NCBI GenBank assembly: GCA_041659285.1
Contig: JBAZYO010000003.1
Span: 62,001 to 126,000 of the forward strand
Source: Vicinamibacterales bacterium
GTDB lineage: Bacteria; Acidobacteriota; Vicinamibacteria; Vicinamibacterales; UBA2999
DNA: 64,000 nucleotides
Reading direction: 5' to 3'
The notes under the pieces were generated by a model. That model saw only the letters and a program-made list of their open reading frames with translations, made no database searches and was not told where the DNA came from. How positions within the stretch are numbered: position 1 is the first letter of the stretch; each line of letters starts with the position of its first letter. Shown here one piece after another: positions 14,675 through 26,873 of the stretch. Position numbers and translations under genes: made by a program.

Positions 14675-15715
14675 ATGAGACGCCTCCTTCCGGTTCTCGT
14701 TACTGTCGGGCTGGCTGTGGCATCGCTGGCAGCCCAATCAACGGCCACGTCATCCGGGGCCGCCCCCGCCGGCTGGAAAGTGACGCGCACGCCGGACGGC
14801 CATCCCGACTTGCAGGGCGTCTGGGGCAACAACAGCGTGACGCCGATGACCCGTCCAACCCAGTGGAAAGACAAGGCAGCGCTGACCGACGCGGAACTCG
14901 AGGACCTGAAGCGGATGGCGGCGCAGTTCGTCGATCAGGGCGGCGACGCCATTTTCGGCAACTTCGTCCAGTTGATGCTCAACGCCAAGGACCAGGGTGC
15001 GTTCAAGCAGGTGTCGTACGACCCCACCACCGGCAACTACAACCAGTTCTGGATGGCCGATCGCGAATGGGACAACCGGACGTCGCTGATCACCGATCCG
15101 CCGGACGGACAGTATCCGCCGCTGACGCCCGAGGGCGAGGCCCGGCGCGCAGCGCGGGCCGCCGCCGCGGCGAAGCGCACGCGCGGCCCGTCCGACGGTC
15201 CGGAAGACCGGCCGCTGTCGGAGCGCTGCATCTCGTACGGCGCGCCGCGCACCCAGGCCAACTACAACAGCTACACGCAGATCATCCAGTCGCCCGACAC
15301 CACCGTGCTGCTGCAGGAGATGATTCACGACGCGCGCGTGGTGCCCATGACCTCCAGGCCCCACCTGCCGGCGTCGCTCCGTCAGCTGCACGGCGATCCG
15401 CGCGGCCGCTGGGATGGGGATTCGCTGGTCGTCGAGACCACCAACTACAGCAACGGCTTCCTGGGCTCGACGCCGAACGTGAAGCTGACCGAGCGCTATA
15501 CGCGCGTCAGCCCGGACTTCATCAACTGGGAAATCACGGTGGAGGATCCGGCGACGTGGACCAAGCCGTTCACCTTCATGGTCCGGCTGAAGAAGGCCGC
15601 GGGCCTGATCTACGAATACGCCTGCCATGAAGGCAACTACGCGATGGAAGGTATTCTCGCCGGCGCCCGTGCCGAAGAGGCCAAGGCCGCGAAGAAGCCG
15701 GGGCGCCCACGCTAA
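14675..15715 (+). CDS. Secreted protein of the TPDGxPDLxGxW family, function unknown
   Basis: 346 residues. Signal peptide 1-21 (MRRLLPVLVTVGLAVASLAAQ). Family motifs: RTPDGHPDLQGVWGN near residue 35, DPRGRWDGDSLVVETTNYSNGF near 245, LTERYTRV, then WEITVEDPATWTKPF. The last 20 residues are Lys/Arg/Ala-rich. It is a paralogue of the gene at 13278, encoded divergently. The role is unknown; an extracytoplasmic location is clear. There is no convincing Shine-Dalgarno site before ATG 14675, only the inverted repeat at 14619-14666. Confidence 0.75.
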   Translation: MRRLLPVLVTVGLAVASLAAQSTATSSGAAPAGWKVTRTPDGHPDLQGVWGNNSVTPMTRPTQWKDKAALTDAELEDLKRMAAQFVDQGGDAIFGNFVQLMLNAKDQGAFKQVSYDPTTGNYNQFWMADREWDNRTSLITDPPDGQYPPLTPEGEARRAARAAAAAKRTRGPSDGPEDRPLSERCISYGAPRTQANYNSYTQIIQSPDTTVLLQEMIHDARVVPMTSRPHLPASLRQLHGDPRGRWDGDSLVVETTNYSNGFLGSTPNVKLTERYTRVSPDFINWEITVEDPATWTKPFTFMVRLKKAAGLIYEYACHEGNYAMEGILAGARAEEAKAAKKPGRPR

Positions 15716-15732
15716 CCTCGCGACCATCGTCC

Positions 15733-18700
15733 GTGGCCCATTCGGGCAAGGAGATGGAGCCCACGACGCAGTCCGGCGAACGGACGTGGAGAAGGGGTGC
15801 CGTCTTTGCGGCAGGGGCAGTGGTCGCCGGCGTTGGGCTGTTGGCTCTGCTCGGCTGGCTCACGAACCAATCCGTCCTCACGACCTGGGCCGCGGCCACC
15901 GTGCCGATGGCGCCGGTCACGGCGCTCCTGGCCGTGTTGCTTGGCGCCGCCCTCGTCCTGTGTGCTCCCAGTCAGCCACGATCATCCGCGCGCCGCGCCG
16001 CGAGGGTGATTGCCGGCGCCGGCGCCGCCGCGACGCTGGGTCTGTGGCTGATGCGCCTCGTGGGGTGGTTGCCGCGGTTCGAGTTGCTGGGCCTGCCGGT
16101 CACCGGCGCCATCGGCGGCGCTCGCATCGGCTTCATCTCTCCGATCACGGCGGCCTGTTTCCTGGTCGCCGACCTCACGTTGTTGGGTCTCATCCCGCCG
16201 GTGACCAGGACCGGATGGAAGCAAGTGGCCCGCCGTGCGGCGGCGGCCGCGCTGGTTGGCACGGGGTTCACACTCGTCGTCGGCAATGTCCTCGGCGCGC
16301 CGTTGCTGGTCGGCCTGGCCACGATTCCCGTCTCGTTCGGCGCGAGCGCCGTGGTGTTTGTCAGCGGCCTGGCCTTGTGGGTGCTGGCCGGCCGTTCCCA
16401 CGCGACGCCGCTGGTGGCGGCGCCGGTCCGCCCCTTCGTCTGGATCTTCGTCGCGGTGGTGGCCGTCATCATGGGCGGAGGCTACGCCTACTACCGGCAG
16501 CTCGAGCGGGAGCTGCGCGCCGACATCGAGCACCAGCTCGAAGCCGTCGCCGAACTGAAGGTGGCCACCTTGAACCAATGGCGGCGGGAGCGGCTGGGCG
16601 ACGCCAACCTGCTGTTCCGCAGCGCCTCGATTACGGGCCTGCTGCGCCGCGTGCTGCTGGCGCCCGGCGACGGCGCCGCCCGGCGGCGGCTTCGAGAGTG
16701 GTTCCGCAGCTACGACGCCTACCTGCAGTACGACCGCATGTACGTGTTCGATGCCGACGGCACCGTGCGCGCATCACTGCCGGTCAGCGACGACCAGCCG
16801 TCGGTCATCATCAGCACACAGGTGTCATCGGTGCTTCGCACCGGGCGGGTGGCCGTCCAGGATTTCTACCGCGACGAGCGTGACGGCCGTGTCCACCTGG
16901 CCGTCGTCGTCCCGATTGTCGGCGACGGCGAGGGGGCGCCGCCGATCGGCGCGCTGTCCCTCCGCATCGACCCCACCCTCTTCCTGTTTCCCTTCATCGA
17001 GCGGTGGCCTGGCGTCAGCGCGTCGGCGGAAACGCTGCTGGTACGGCGGGATGGCGATCACGCCCAGCATCTCAACGACCTCCGGTTCGCTCCCGGCGCG
17101 GCGCTGCGCCTGCGCGTGCCCCTGGCGAAGACCGAGAACGTGTCGGTGAAGGCCGCCCTGGGCGAGACCGGCACGCTGGAGGGTGTGGACTACAAGGGGG
17201 CGCCGGCCTTGGCTGTGGCCCGCGCCATTCCGGATTCGCCGTGGCACCTGGTGGCGCGCATCGACCTCGCCGAGTTCCACGCCCAACTGTGGCAGCGCCT
17301 TCGCGTGGTGTCCGCGTTCGGCGGCCTGCTGCTGCTCAGCGCGGGATCGGGGCTGGGCCTCGCGTGGAGGAATCAGCGCCTGGCGTTCTACCGGGAGCGG
17401 TCGGCCCTGGCGACCGACCTCGGGGCCACCGCCGCGCAGTTGCGAGAGCTGCTGGACAACAGTCCCACGATTGTCTACGCGCTCGAGAACGTGGACGGCG
17501 AGTTGAGCCCCACCGCGGTCAGCGGCAACATCGAGCGCATCCTCGGCTACACCACTGCGGAGGTGCTTCAACCCTCGTTCTGGCTGTCGCACGTACACCC
17601 CGAGGACCGCTCGAAAGCGGTGGCGGCCATGGCGGCGCTGGACACCAGTGATGGGATGTCGCACGAGTACCGGTTCGTGCGGAAAGATGGCTCGGAACTG
17701 TGGGTGATGGATCGGTTGAACGTGACGCGCCGGGACGCGCGCGGGCCGGTCGCGGTGGCGGGGAGCTGGCACGACGTCACCGAGCGCAAGCACCAGGAAC
17801 TGCGGGCGCGGCGTCTGACCCAGTTGTACGCCGCTCTGAGCCAGTGCAACGAAGCCATCGTGCGGAGCACCAGCGCAGCGGAGTTGTTTCCCCGCATTTG
17901 CGAGGCCGCCGTCAGCGACGGCGGCATGGCCATGGCGTGGGTGGGTCTCACCAACGAGGCCACCCTGATGGTCGACCCCGTCGCGTCCTTCGGCGCGGGC
18001 ACCGGGTATCTCGACGGCATCCAAATCTCGGTTTGCGGCGACAGCCCCTTAGGCCAGGGCCCAACCGGCACCTCCATCCGGGAGAACAGGGCGGTCTGGG
18101 TCGAGGACTTCCGGACCGACCCGCGAACGCAGGCCTGGCACGAGCGCGCGAGGGGGTACGGCTGGGCGGCCTCCGCGGGCCTGCCGCTCACGCGCGAGGG
18201 CCGGGCGGTCGGGGCCCTGACGATCTACGCCACCACGCCGGACGCCTTTGACGCCGATGGCCGCAGGTTGCTGAACGAGATGGCCACCGACATCAGCTTC
18301 GCCCTGGACACGTTCGCGCGCGAAGCGCACCGCCGCGGCGCCGAGGAGGCCGTGCGGGCGTCGCTCCACGAGAAGGAGGCACTTCTCATGGAAGTGCATC
18401 ACCGCGTGAAGAACAACCTGCAGGTCATCAGCAGCCTGCTGCGGCTGGAGGCCGGTCGCTCGGCGCGTCTGGAGGTGACGGCCGTGCTGGCGGAGATGCA
18501 AAGCCGCGTAATGTCGATGGCCCTGCTCCACGAAACGCTCTATCGATCGGGAAACCTCGCGGCGGTCGACCTGGCTGTCTACCTTTCGCAACTGGGCAAC
18601 CAGATCGTCCGGTCGTTGGCGCCGGCCTCTGGCGTGACCCTGCACCTCGACGTGGATCCGATCTCCATCGAGCTCGAACAGGCGGTGCCGTGCGGCCTGC

Positions 18701-19007
18701 TGGTCAACGAACTGATCTCCAACGCCTTGAAGCATGCCTTCCCTGATGGCCGTCGGGGCGACATCCGCATCGAGGCGCATCCGCTGAACGGTGGGCCTGA
18801 GATTCGGCTAGTGGTGTCCGACTCCGGCATCGGCCTGCCGGCTGACTTCGAAGAGGCCCGGCAACGCTCGCTCGGCCTGCAACTGGTGGCCGACCTGGCG
18901 CGCCAACTGCGCGGAACGCTGAACATCCAGGCCGGCGCCCGCACCACCTTCACCCTGACCTTCGTGCCGCGAACGACGGCCGGGGCGCCGTCGAGCCGGA
19001 GCGTGTC

Positions 19008-19011
<4 letters not shown>
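15733..19011 (+). CDS. Membrane sensor histidine kinase, HisKA_2 type, with PAS and GAF
   Basis: 1,092 residues from GTG 15733; ATG 15754 is an alternative that drops seven residues. The first 265 residues hold about seven to eight hydrophobic helices (MASE-like sensor), followed by an extracytoplasmic domain (about 265-530, Cache-like by position) and one more helix near 535. A PAS domain lies at about 570-690 (ELLDNSPTIVYALENVDGEL...WHDVTERK), then a GAF-like domain at about 700-870. The kinase core is HisKA_2: EVHHRVKNNLQ with His890 as phosphoacceptor. The ATPase part has NELISNALKHAF and DSGIGLP. It overlaps the next gene by ATGA. The sensed signal cannot be deduced. Confidence 0.88.
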
Positions 19012-21284
<2,273 letters not shown>

Positions 21285-21520
21285 GGGTTCAGCACCAGGC
21301 CCCCGCCGCGAACGGCTGACCGTACACAAAACCGACAGTCGGCCCCCAAATTCTTCCAGCCCCGCCCATCCTTGCTCACCCGCATTGACGCACGGGTGCC
21401 GCCAACTGTCGTGATCCATGCGACTTACGCCGATTACCGTTGGCGGCTCACTGTCGGTATCCGCCTTGCAGTCGTATCCGACATTCAGGCCCTACCCCGG
21501 CCGTTAACGAGGAGATACAA

Positions 21521-22792
21521 ATGATGAGCCTGAGAACGGCCGTGTTGATTGGCCTGGCGAGCGCAATGTTCATGACCGTGGCGTGTGGAGACTCGTCGAA
21601 GTCTCTCAATCCCACGGCGCCTTCCGCAGTCGTGGCCGCGACGATCAACGATGAAGCCGGAGATCCCGGCGCTGTTTCCGGCACTGCGGCGCGCGGCGGT
21701 AATCCCGTCAAGCCGGTCAATCCTGGCAATGGAAACGGAAATGGAAACGGGAACGGCAACGATCACGGCCCGTCAACGCCCGCGCCCGCGCCCGCGCCGC
21801 CGGCCAATACCTCGCCAGTCGGTCCGACCCTGCCCACCACGCCGGTGACCGCCAAGGTCGAGATCGAAGGCCTGATCGCGGCCATCAGCGGAGCGTCGAT
21901 CACCGTGAACGGCCAGGTCGTGGTCGTGCCGGTAGACGCGGTGATCCGTCACGGCTCGCGCGCCGTGGCTTTCTCGGAGCTGCGCATTGGCGACCGCGTG
22001 CACGTCAGGGCCCGCATGCAGGGCACGACGCTCGAAGCGAGCGAAGTGAAGCTGCAGAACCCGGGCGGCGGTGACGACGACGGGGATGACGACGGGGATG
22101 ACGACGAAGTTGGTGGTGGCAACGTGTGGGTCACGCTGCTCGACGCCGCGGCTTCCGAGAGCGGCGCCAACACGGGAACGTTCCGCCTCACGCGCGCCGC
22201 GAGCGCGACGCTGCCGCTGACCTCGCCGCTCACCGTGACCTTCACGCTCACCGGAACGGCCCTCAACGGCACCGACTACACGAGCGTTCCGCTCACCGCG
22301 ACCTTCCTCGCCGGACAGGCCACGGTGGATGTGGTGGTCGCGCCGACCGCCGACGCGCTCACCGAAGGGTCGGAGTCGGTCCTGTTGACGCTGACGTCGG
22401 TGGCGCCGTACGCACTGGGCTCGCCCACGTCCGGCACCGTGACGATTTCCGATGCGCTGCCGGTGGTCACCGTCGCGGCGTTTGACGCCTCGGCGTCTGA
22501 AACCGGTCCCGATCTCGGCACCTTCCGGTTCAGCCGGACCGGCAGCCTCACGTCGTCGCTCACGGTCACTTACACCGTGGCCGGCACCGCGGTGAACGGC
22601 ACGGACTACCAGGCCATTCCGGTCACCGTCACGTTCCTCGCGGGACAGGCCACCGCGGACGTGGTCGTCGTGCCCACGGCCGATGGCACGACCGAGGGGG
22701 CAGAAACGGTGATCGTGACGCTCACCGATGGCGCCGCCTACGACCTGGGTGCGCCGGCCACGGCGATGGCCACGGTCAGTATCGCCGGCTGA
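21521..22792 (+). CDS. Lipoprotein with DUF5666 and two Calx-beta-like domains
   Basis: 423 residues from ATG 21521, chosen because GAGGAGA lies well placed before it and the lipoprotein leader begins there (SAMFMTVAC-G). After the leader come an NPTAPS linker, a Gly-Asn repeat (GNGNGNGNGN, bases 21727-21760), and a Pro/Ala linker. Residues of about 112-175 fit DUF5666 (VEIEGLIAAISG, ITVNGQVVVVP, LRIGDRVHVRA). An Asp/Gly-rich stretch (three GDDD units, 22074-22110) leads to two tandem Calx-beta-like repeats, each with the pattern A.E.G...GTF...R, ..GTA.NGTDY, TFLAGQAT.DVVV.PTAD, TEG.E. These domains often bind calcium and mediate adhesion. Role: probably a surface protein; target unknown. Confidence 0.78.
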   Translation: MMSLRTAVLIGLASAMFMTVACGDSSKSLNPTAPSAVVAATINDEAGDPGAVSGTAARGGNPVKPVNPGNGNGNGNGNGNDHGPSTPAPAPAPPANTSPVGPTLPTTPVTAKVEIEGLIAAISGASITVNGQVVVVPVDAVIRHGSRAVAFSELRIGDRVHVRARMQGTTLEASEVKLQNPGGGDDDGDDDGDDDEVGGGNVWVTLLDAAASESGANTGTFRLTRAASATLPLTSPLTVTFTLTGTALNGTDYTSVPLTATFLAGQATVDVVVAPTADALTEGSESVLLTLTSVAPYALGSPTSGTVTISDALPVVTVAAFDASASETGPDLGTFRFSRTGSLTSSLTVTYTVAGTAVNGTDYQAIPVTVTFLAGQATADVVVVPTADGTTEGAETVIVTLTDGAAYDLGAPATAMATVSIAG

Positions 22793-22835
22793 TTCGTTGA
22801 TATGGGGGCCGCCTGACAGGGCGGACCATGTCCAG

Positions 22836-22865
22836 GACTGGCGCGGCCGGATGGCCGCGTCAGTC
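22836..22865. terminator. Hairpin between convergent genes, possible terminator
   Basis: GACTG-G-CGCGGCC, loop GGAT, GGCCGCG-T-CAGTC: a 12-pair stem with one mismatch, overlapping the stop of the minus-strand gene at 22860-22862. The trailing TTGCTTCTTC is only partly T-rich, so efficiency is uncertain. Confidence 0.5.
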
Positions 22866-23288
22866 TTGCTTCTTCGGCGTGTTCGCGGTGGTTCGCGTCA
22901 GCTCGGCGTAGGCAATGCCGGTGAGCATGCCCTGGCCGGTGAACAGCGTCTTTCGGTCCGAGCCGTCCAACTTCAAGCTGTAGACGCCGCCGCGCAAGTC
23001 GGTCAGGAACATCCGTCCGCCCTCGAGGTCGAGGGCAATCCCAATCGTTTCGTTGAAGCCGCCGGCGAGAGTGGTTTTGTCACGGCGCCCGTCCATCGAC
23101 GCCCGATTCACGGCGATGCCGTCGGGTTGGCCGGTGAGGCCGTCAATCACGACCTGGCGGTCGGTGCCGTGGGGCGTGGCCGACACCAGCTTTCCGCGCA
23201 GGTCGAGGAAGAAGAGACGCGGCGCCTGTCCGGCGACGGGCGCCGCCAGGCTCAGCAGGATCACCGCGACGACGGCGGGTCGTGGCAT
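22860..23288 (-). CDS. Short YWTD/NHL-propeller-like secreted protein, probably internally deleted
   Basis: 142 residues from ATG 23288 with a signal peptide (VILLSLAAPVAGQA). Two blade-like pieces can be read: RLFFLDLRGKLVSATPHGTD...GLTGQPDGIAV and GIALDLEGGRMFLTDLRGGVYSLKLDGSDRKTLF, typical of beta-propellers related to the LDL-receptor YWTD repeats. A functional propeller needs about six blades and normally about 300 residues. The text jumps from PDGIAV directly to NRASMDGRR, which in full-length relatives I would expect far apart. The gene therefore seems to have lost its middle blades in frame. It ends an HK-regulator-permease cluster. Confidence 0.6.
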   Translation of the reverse strand: MPRPAVVAVILLSLAAPVAGQAPRLFFLDLRGKLVSATPHGTDRQVVIDGLTGQPDGIAVNRASMDGRRDKTTLAGGFNETIGIALDLEGGRMFLTDLRGGVYSLKLDGSDRKTLFTGQGMLTGIAYAELTRTTANTPKKQD

Positions 23289-23299
23289 GAGGCGGCTCC

Positions 23300-24196
23300 T
23301 CAGGCTGCGGCAGCCTTCCCGGCGCGCTCCGCCGCCGCGGTCCGCAACATCCCCACGGCGGTGTAGATCACGACGACGACCACGCCCCAGCGGACGTAGT
23401 AGAGCGGCAGCGATTTCACGATGAACGCGGCGATCAGCACCGCGAGGGGCCCGCCGACCATCAGGCCGATGGCGGCGCGCAGGTCGTAGCTCTGCTTGCG
23501 GATGAACTGCAGGCTGCCCACCGGCATCAGGAACGCGCAGGCGCCCATCATGATCGGGAACGCCGCGGTGGGATTCATGCCGAGCAGGCTGATCATGATC
23601 AGGCACGGGGCGTAATAGCCGATACCGAGCATCATCAGCGCGCCGAGGACGGCGGAGATGACGACGGCCAGGCCGAGCTTCGCGCCCGACACGCCCAGCG
23701 CGATGCCCGGCGCCGGGCCGATGCCGGTGAGCGAGAACAGCATCAAGGTGGCCGCGCCGATCAGCGCGAAGCCCATGCCGATCTGCACCTGGCGGCGCGG
23801 CAGCCCGGCGACGACGCCGGCGCCGAGCCACGCGCCCGCCGCGGCGGCGCCGATGATGGCCACCAGCGTCAGGAACTCCACCTCCACGATGGTGATGTAA
23901 ATCAGCGCCTGCACCAGGGTCGGGAGCACGTAGCCGACGTTGAGCGTGCCGGGGATCTTCTCGTCACGCACCACTCTCCAGGAGCGGAACATCGAGGTGG
24001 TGGTGGCATACGAGCCGATGCCGAGCGTATCGAGGAAGTTCGCGACGAACGAGATGCCGAGGGTGATCGGCTGCGGCGTCGTCGATGAGTGGTCACCCTT
24101 CGCCGCCCGCTGCCGGGCGACGGTCGTGAACCAAAACACGAAGTACACAATCCCGATCAGGATCATGCCCGACAGAAGGATGGTCTTGGGTTCCAT
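23300..24196 (-). CDS. TSUP (TauE/SafE) family membrane permease
   Basis: 298 residues with about eight transmembrane helices. The start at ATG 24196 is chosen because the preceding in-frame sequence is the antisense of the regulator gene. N-terminal half: ISFVANFLDTLGIGSYATTTSMFR with the family's G-I-G-S pattern. C-terminal half: MNPTAAFPIMMGACAFLMPVGSLQFI. The family moves small anions such as sulfite, sulfonates or organosulfur compounds across the inner membrane; the substrate here is unknown. It lies 11 bases downstream of the response regulator gene and is likely co-transcribed with it, suggesting that the two-component pair controls it. Confidence 0.85.
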   Translation of the reverse strand: MEPKTILLSGMILIGIVYFVFWFTTVARQRAAKGDHSSTTPQPITLGISFVANFLDTLGIGSYATTTSMFRSWRVVRDEKIPGTLNVGYVLPTLVQALIYITIVEVEFLTLVAIIGAAAAGAWLGAGVVAGLPRRQVQIGMGFALIGAATLMLFSLTGIGPAPGIALGVSGAKLGLAVVISAVLGALMMLGIGYYAPCLIMISLLGMNPTAAFPIMMGACAFLMPVGSLQFIRKQSYDLRAAIGLMVGGPLAVLIAAFIVKSLPLYYVRWGVVVVVIYTAVGMLRTAAAERAGKAAAA

Positions 24197-24207
24197 TGCG
24201 GAGGATT

Positions 24208-24888
24208 CTACCCGACGAACTTGTAACCGGAACCGTGAATCGTGAGGATGTGCTCCGGCGCGTGGGGCGAACGCTCGATCTTCTGCCGCAGCTTGGCGAC
24301 GAAGTTGTCGATCGTCCTCGTGGTCGGGAACTCCTCGTAGCCCCATACCTCGTTGAGGATCTGCTCGCGCGTCACCACCTGGCCGGTGTGCTGGACGAAG
24401 TAGCGCAGCAGGTCGAACTCGCGGGCGGTGAACTCGATGCGGGCCTTGCCGCGGCGGGCCTGGTGCAGCGTGAAGTCGATCTCGATGTCGCCGATCCGCA
24501 TCACGTCGGCGGCCGGCTTCTGCGTCCCGGTGCGGCGGAGCACGGCGCGGACCCGCGCCAGCAGCTCGGTGATCGAGAATGGCTTGGTCACGTAGTCGTC
24601 GGCCCCCAGTTCGAGGCCGAGCACCTTGTCGGTCTCCGCCGACCGGGCCGTCAGCATCACGATCGGCGTCGAGTTCGACCGCGCCCGCAGGTCGCGGCAC
24701 ACGTCGAAGCCGTTCTTTTTCGGCAGCATCACGTCGAGGATCACCAGGTCCGGCGCGAAGCTCGCCGCCTTGTGGATGCCTTCGTCGCCATCGGCGGCGG
24801 TCTCGACCTCGTAGCCCTCGAGTTCGAGGTTGTCGCGCAAGCCGAGCCGCATTTGCGGCTCGTCTTCAATCACCAGGATTCGTTTCAT
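24208..24888 (-). CDS. OmpR-family response regulator
   Basis: 226 residues. Receiver 1-118: acidic pocket E8-D9, phosphoacceptor Asp52 (LVILDVMLP), T/S switch (VMLTAR) and Lys in VTKPF. The C-terminal winged helix (about 130-226) has the family's FTAREFDLLRYFVQH, REQILNEVWGY and RTIDNFVAKLRQKIE. A DNA-binding transcription factor, presumably phosphorylated by the histidine kinase encoded just upstream at 24947-26737. Likely targets include its own cluster (TSUP permease). Start ATG 24888 gives a complete receiver. Confidence 0.95.
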   Translation of the reverse strand: MKRILVIEDEPQMRLGLRDNLELEGYEVETAADGDEGIHKAASFAPDLVILDVMLPKKNGFDVCRDLRARSNSTPIVMLTARSAETDKVLGLELGADDYVTKPFSITELLARVRAVLRRTGTQKPAADVMRIGDIEIDFTLHQARRGKARIEFTAREFDLLRYFVQHTGQVVTREQILNEVWGYEEFPTTRTIDNFVAKLRQKIERSPHAPEHILTIHGSGYKFVG

Positions 24889-24946
24889 CGTGTGGACTCA
24901 CCAAACGGAGCGTATCAAATAGCAGCCCAACGTCGACGGGATCCTG

Positions 24947-26737
24947 CTACGAAGGATTATGGGCCGTTCCGACGGAACGGCCATGGTCGTCGTCGAGCAC
25001 ATTGCCCATGAACGTGGGCTCGAAGGCGTTTTCGCCGGGAATCGGGAAGTGCAACGTGAAGGTGCTGCCCTGGTGCGGCTCGCTGGCCACGCGCACGAAG
25101 CCGCCGTGGCCGCGCATGGTGTGATCGACGATCGCCAGGCCCAGGCCGGTACCCTGGGGGCCGCCGCCCAGCTCGCGCTGCACGCGGTAGAACTTGCGGA
25201 AAATGCGCCCCTGCTCGCGGCGCGAGATGCCGAGGCCGTGGTCGGTGACGCCGATCACGACGTGGTCGCCGTCCCGCCGGGCCTCGACCTCGATCCGCTT
25301 GGCCTCGCCCGAGTACTTGATTGCGTTGGCGAGCAGGTTCTCGATCGCCTGCTCGGCGGCGCCTTCATCGGCGAAGACCCGCGGCAGGTTGGGCGCAATC
25401 CGCGTCGTCACCACGAAGTTGCCCTGCGAGAATTGCGTCTCCATGCGGCCCAGCACCTTGGTGACGGCTTCGCCGAGGTCGGCCGGCTCCATCCGGTAGG
25501 GGCGCAGGCCCGCTTCCATCCGCGAGAAGTCGAGGATGTTCTCGATCAGCCGCGTCAGCTTCTTCGCCTCGCCGTTGATGATCCGGTAGTACTCCTGCGC
25601 CCGCTCCGGCGTGCGCACGCGCCCGAGCTCGAGCGTCTCCGCGAACAGCTGGATCAGGGCGAGCGGGGTCTTCAGGTCGTGCGACACCGAGGCCACGAAG
25701 TTGGACTTGATCTCGGCGACGCGGACCTCGCGGGCGGCGGCGCCGGCCACCAGGAACACGCCGAGCGCCATCGCCACCGCCAGCACGATCATCAGCGCCA
25801 TTTGCGGCCGCGTGCTGGCATCCACGATCTCGGTAATGGACTGTGGTCCGTATCCGGTGCGCAGGCCCCAGATCTCGCGCTGCTGCTCGTACGGCGCCGC
25901 GAACGCCAGCAGTTCCTTGTCGAAGAAGATGATCGCGAAGCTGCGCTCGTCCACCGGCGCGTCGTCGGATCGCGACGGGTTGGATTCGAAGATCCGCGCG
26001 CCGTCTTCCGCCAGCACCGCGGCTTCGAGCGACGGGAAACCGACCGGCTGTTGCACGTTGGCGAGGCGGTCGCGCAGCAGGGCCGGGATGAACTCGGCGC
26101 GCAGCCGCTCGGCGTCCACGGCGAGGGCGACGACGCTGGTCATGCGCTCGCGCGCGAACGACTCGAAGCGCAGTTGCGCCTGCACGTAGTACTTGCGGCC
26201 GTTGATCTCCTCGGTGAAGGCGACAATCGCCATCCGCAACTTGACGAGCTGATGCAGCCGGGGCAGGAGCTTGTCGCGGAAGACGGTGTCTTCGTAAAAG
26301 CGGCGATCCAGCGCGCCGGCCGGTTCCGCATCGGACCGGTGATCGTAGGCGAGCCACTTGTTCGCCTGCGGACCGCGTTCCGTCCACACGAAGAACGACG
26401 TCACGTACGGGCTTTCCTGCAGCGCCTCGTGCATGATCGGATCGATCCACGGCAGGTCCAACGGCTCGGTGCGGCTCTGGGGCACGCGGAGCAGCACGCT
26501 GATGTACGGCCGCTTGAGATAGCCCTCGACCGACTCGGTCAGCGAATCGGCGGTGTCGCTGCTCAACTGGCGCAACACCACGGCCGAGGTCTTCTCGATG
26601 TCGTTGAGCGAGCGGAACTGGAAGTAGAACAGCACCGCCATCGGGATGGCGACGACAATCGCGAGACCCGCCGCAAAGCGGATCCCGCGGTCGTGCATCA
26701 CCTGCCACGCTGGATTCGGACGGGTTGCGTTGCTCAT
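24947..26737 (-). CDS. Membrane sensor histidine kinase
   Basis: 596 residues. Transmembrane helix 1 at about 20-38 (FAAGLAIVVAIPMAVLFYF), a large extracytoplasmic sensor region to about 310, helix 2 at about 312-333 (ALMIVLAVAMALGVFLVAG). Kinase core: VASVSHDLKTPL with His353, then N-box AIENLLANAIKYSG, G1 DHGLGIS, F-box IFRKFYR and G2 GTGLGLAIV. All catalytic motifs are intact. The response regulator gene follows 58 bases downstream. The sensor domain resembles no ligand-specific family that I can name. Confidence 0.92.
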   Translation of the reverse strand: MSNATRPNPAWQVMHDRGIRFAAGLAIVVAIPMAVLFYFQFRSLNDIEKTSAVVLRQLSSDTADSLTESVEGYLKRPYISVLLRVPQSRTEPLDLPWIDPIMHEALQESPYVTSFFVWTERGPQANKWLAYDHRSDAEPAGALDRRFYEDTVFRDKLLPRLHQLVKLRMAIVAFTEEINGRKYYVQAQLRFESFARERMTSVVALAVDAERLRAEFIPALLRDRLANVQQPVGFPSLEAAVLAEDGARIFESNPSRSDDAPVDERSFAIIFFDKELLAFAAPYEQQREIWGLRTGYGPQSITEIVDASTRPQMALMIVLAVAMALGVFLVAGAAAREVRVAEIKSNFVASVSHDLKTPLALIQLFAETLELGRVRTPERAQEYYRIINGEAKKLTRLIENILDFSRMEAGLRPYRMEPADLGEAVTKVLGRMETQFSQGNFVVTTRIAPNLPRVFADEGAAEQAIENLLANAIKYSGEAKRIEVEARRDGDHVVIGVTDHGLGISRREQGRIFRKFYRVQRELGGGPQGTGLGLAIVDHTMRGHGGFVRVASEPHQGSTFTLHFPIPGENAFEPTFMGNVLDDDHGRSVGTAHNPS

Positions 26738-26769
26738 GTCGTCCCCACGGTCCGCCTAATTGGCTCACG

Positions 26770-26872
26770 GTCCGCCTAAAGGCGGACACTACCTCACTAC
26801 GCCATGTGGCGTCCGGCCTTAGCCGGACCTTTAATGTCACTACGCAAATGTGGCGTCCGGCTTCAGCCGGAC
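26770..26872. repeat. Cluster of three short palindromes (GTCCGSC type)
   Basis: Three hairpins lie close together: GTCCGCC-TAAA-GGCGGAC (26770-26787), GTCCGGC-CTTA-GCCGGAC (26811-26828) and GTCCGGC-TTCA-GCCGGAC (26855-26872), with partly repeated flanks (CACTACG.CATGTGGC). The same unit occurs between pilB and pilT at 60394. The rightmost ends two bases before the stop of the TPR gene, where it could also serve as its transcript end. Confidence 0.8.
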
Positions 26873-26873
26873 C

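Noticed and set aside
21285..21520. Gene or regulatory RNA between the hybrid kinase and the Calx-beta lipoprotein
   Set aside because: No frame with domain signal, no strong hairpin with T-run; only the Shine-Dalgarno site at its end is supported.
21727..22110. GGAAAT and GATGACGACGGG repeats as regulatory DNA
   Set aside because: They are coding low-complexity linkers (Gly-Asn and Gly-Asp) within the lipoprotein reading frame.
24197..24700. N-terminal extension of the TSUP permease
   Set aside because: The upstream in-frame text is the other-frame reading of the response regulator gene; ATG 24196 starts the first membrane helix.
26770..26872. Possible CRISPR-like array
   Set aside because: The repeated units are short palindromes with differing loops and irregular spacing, and no cas gene is near.
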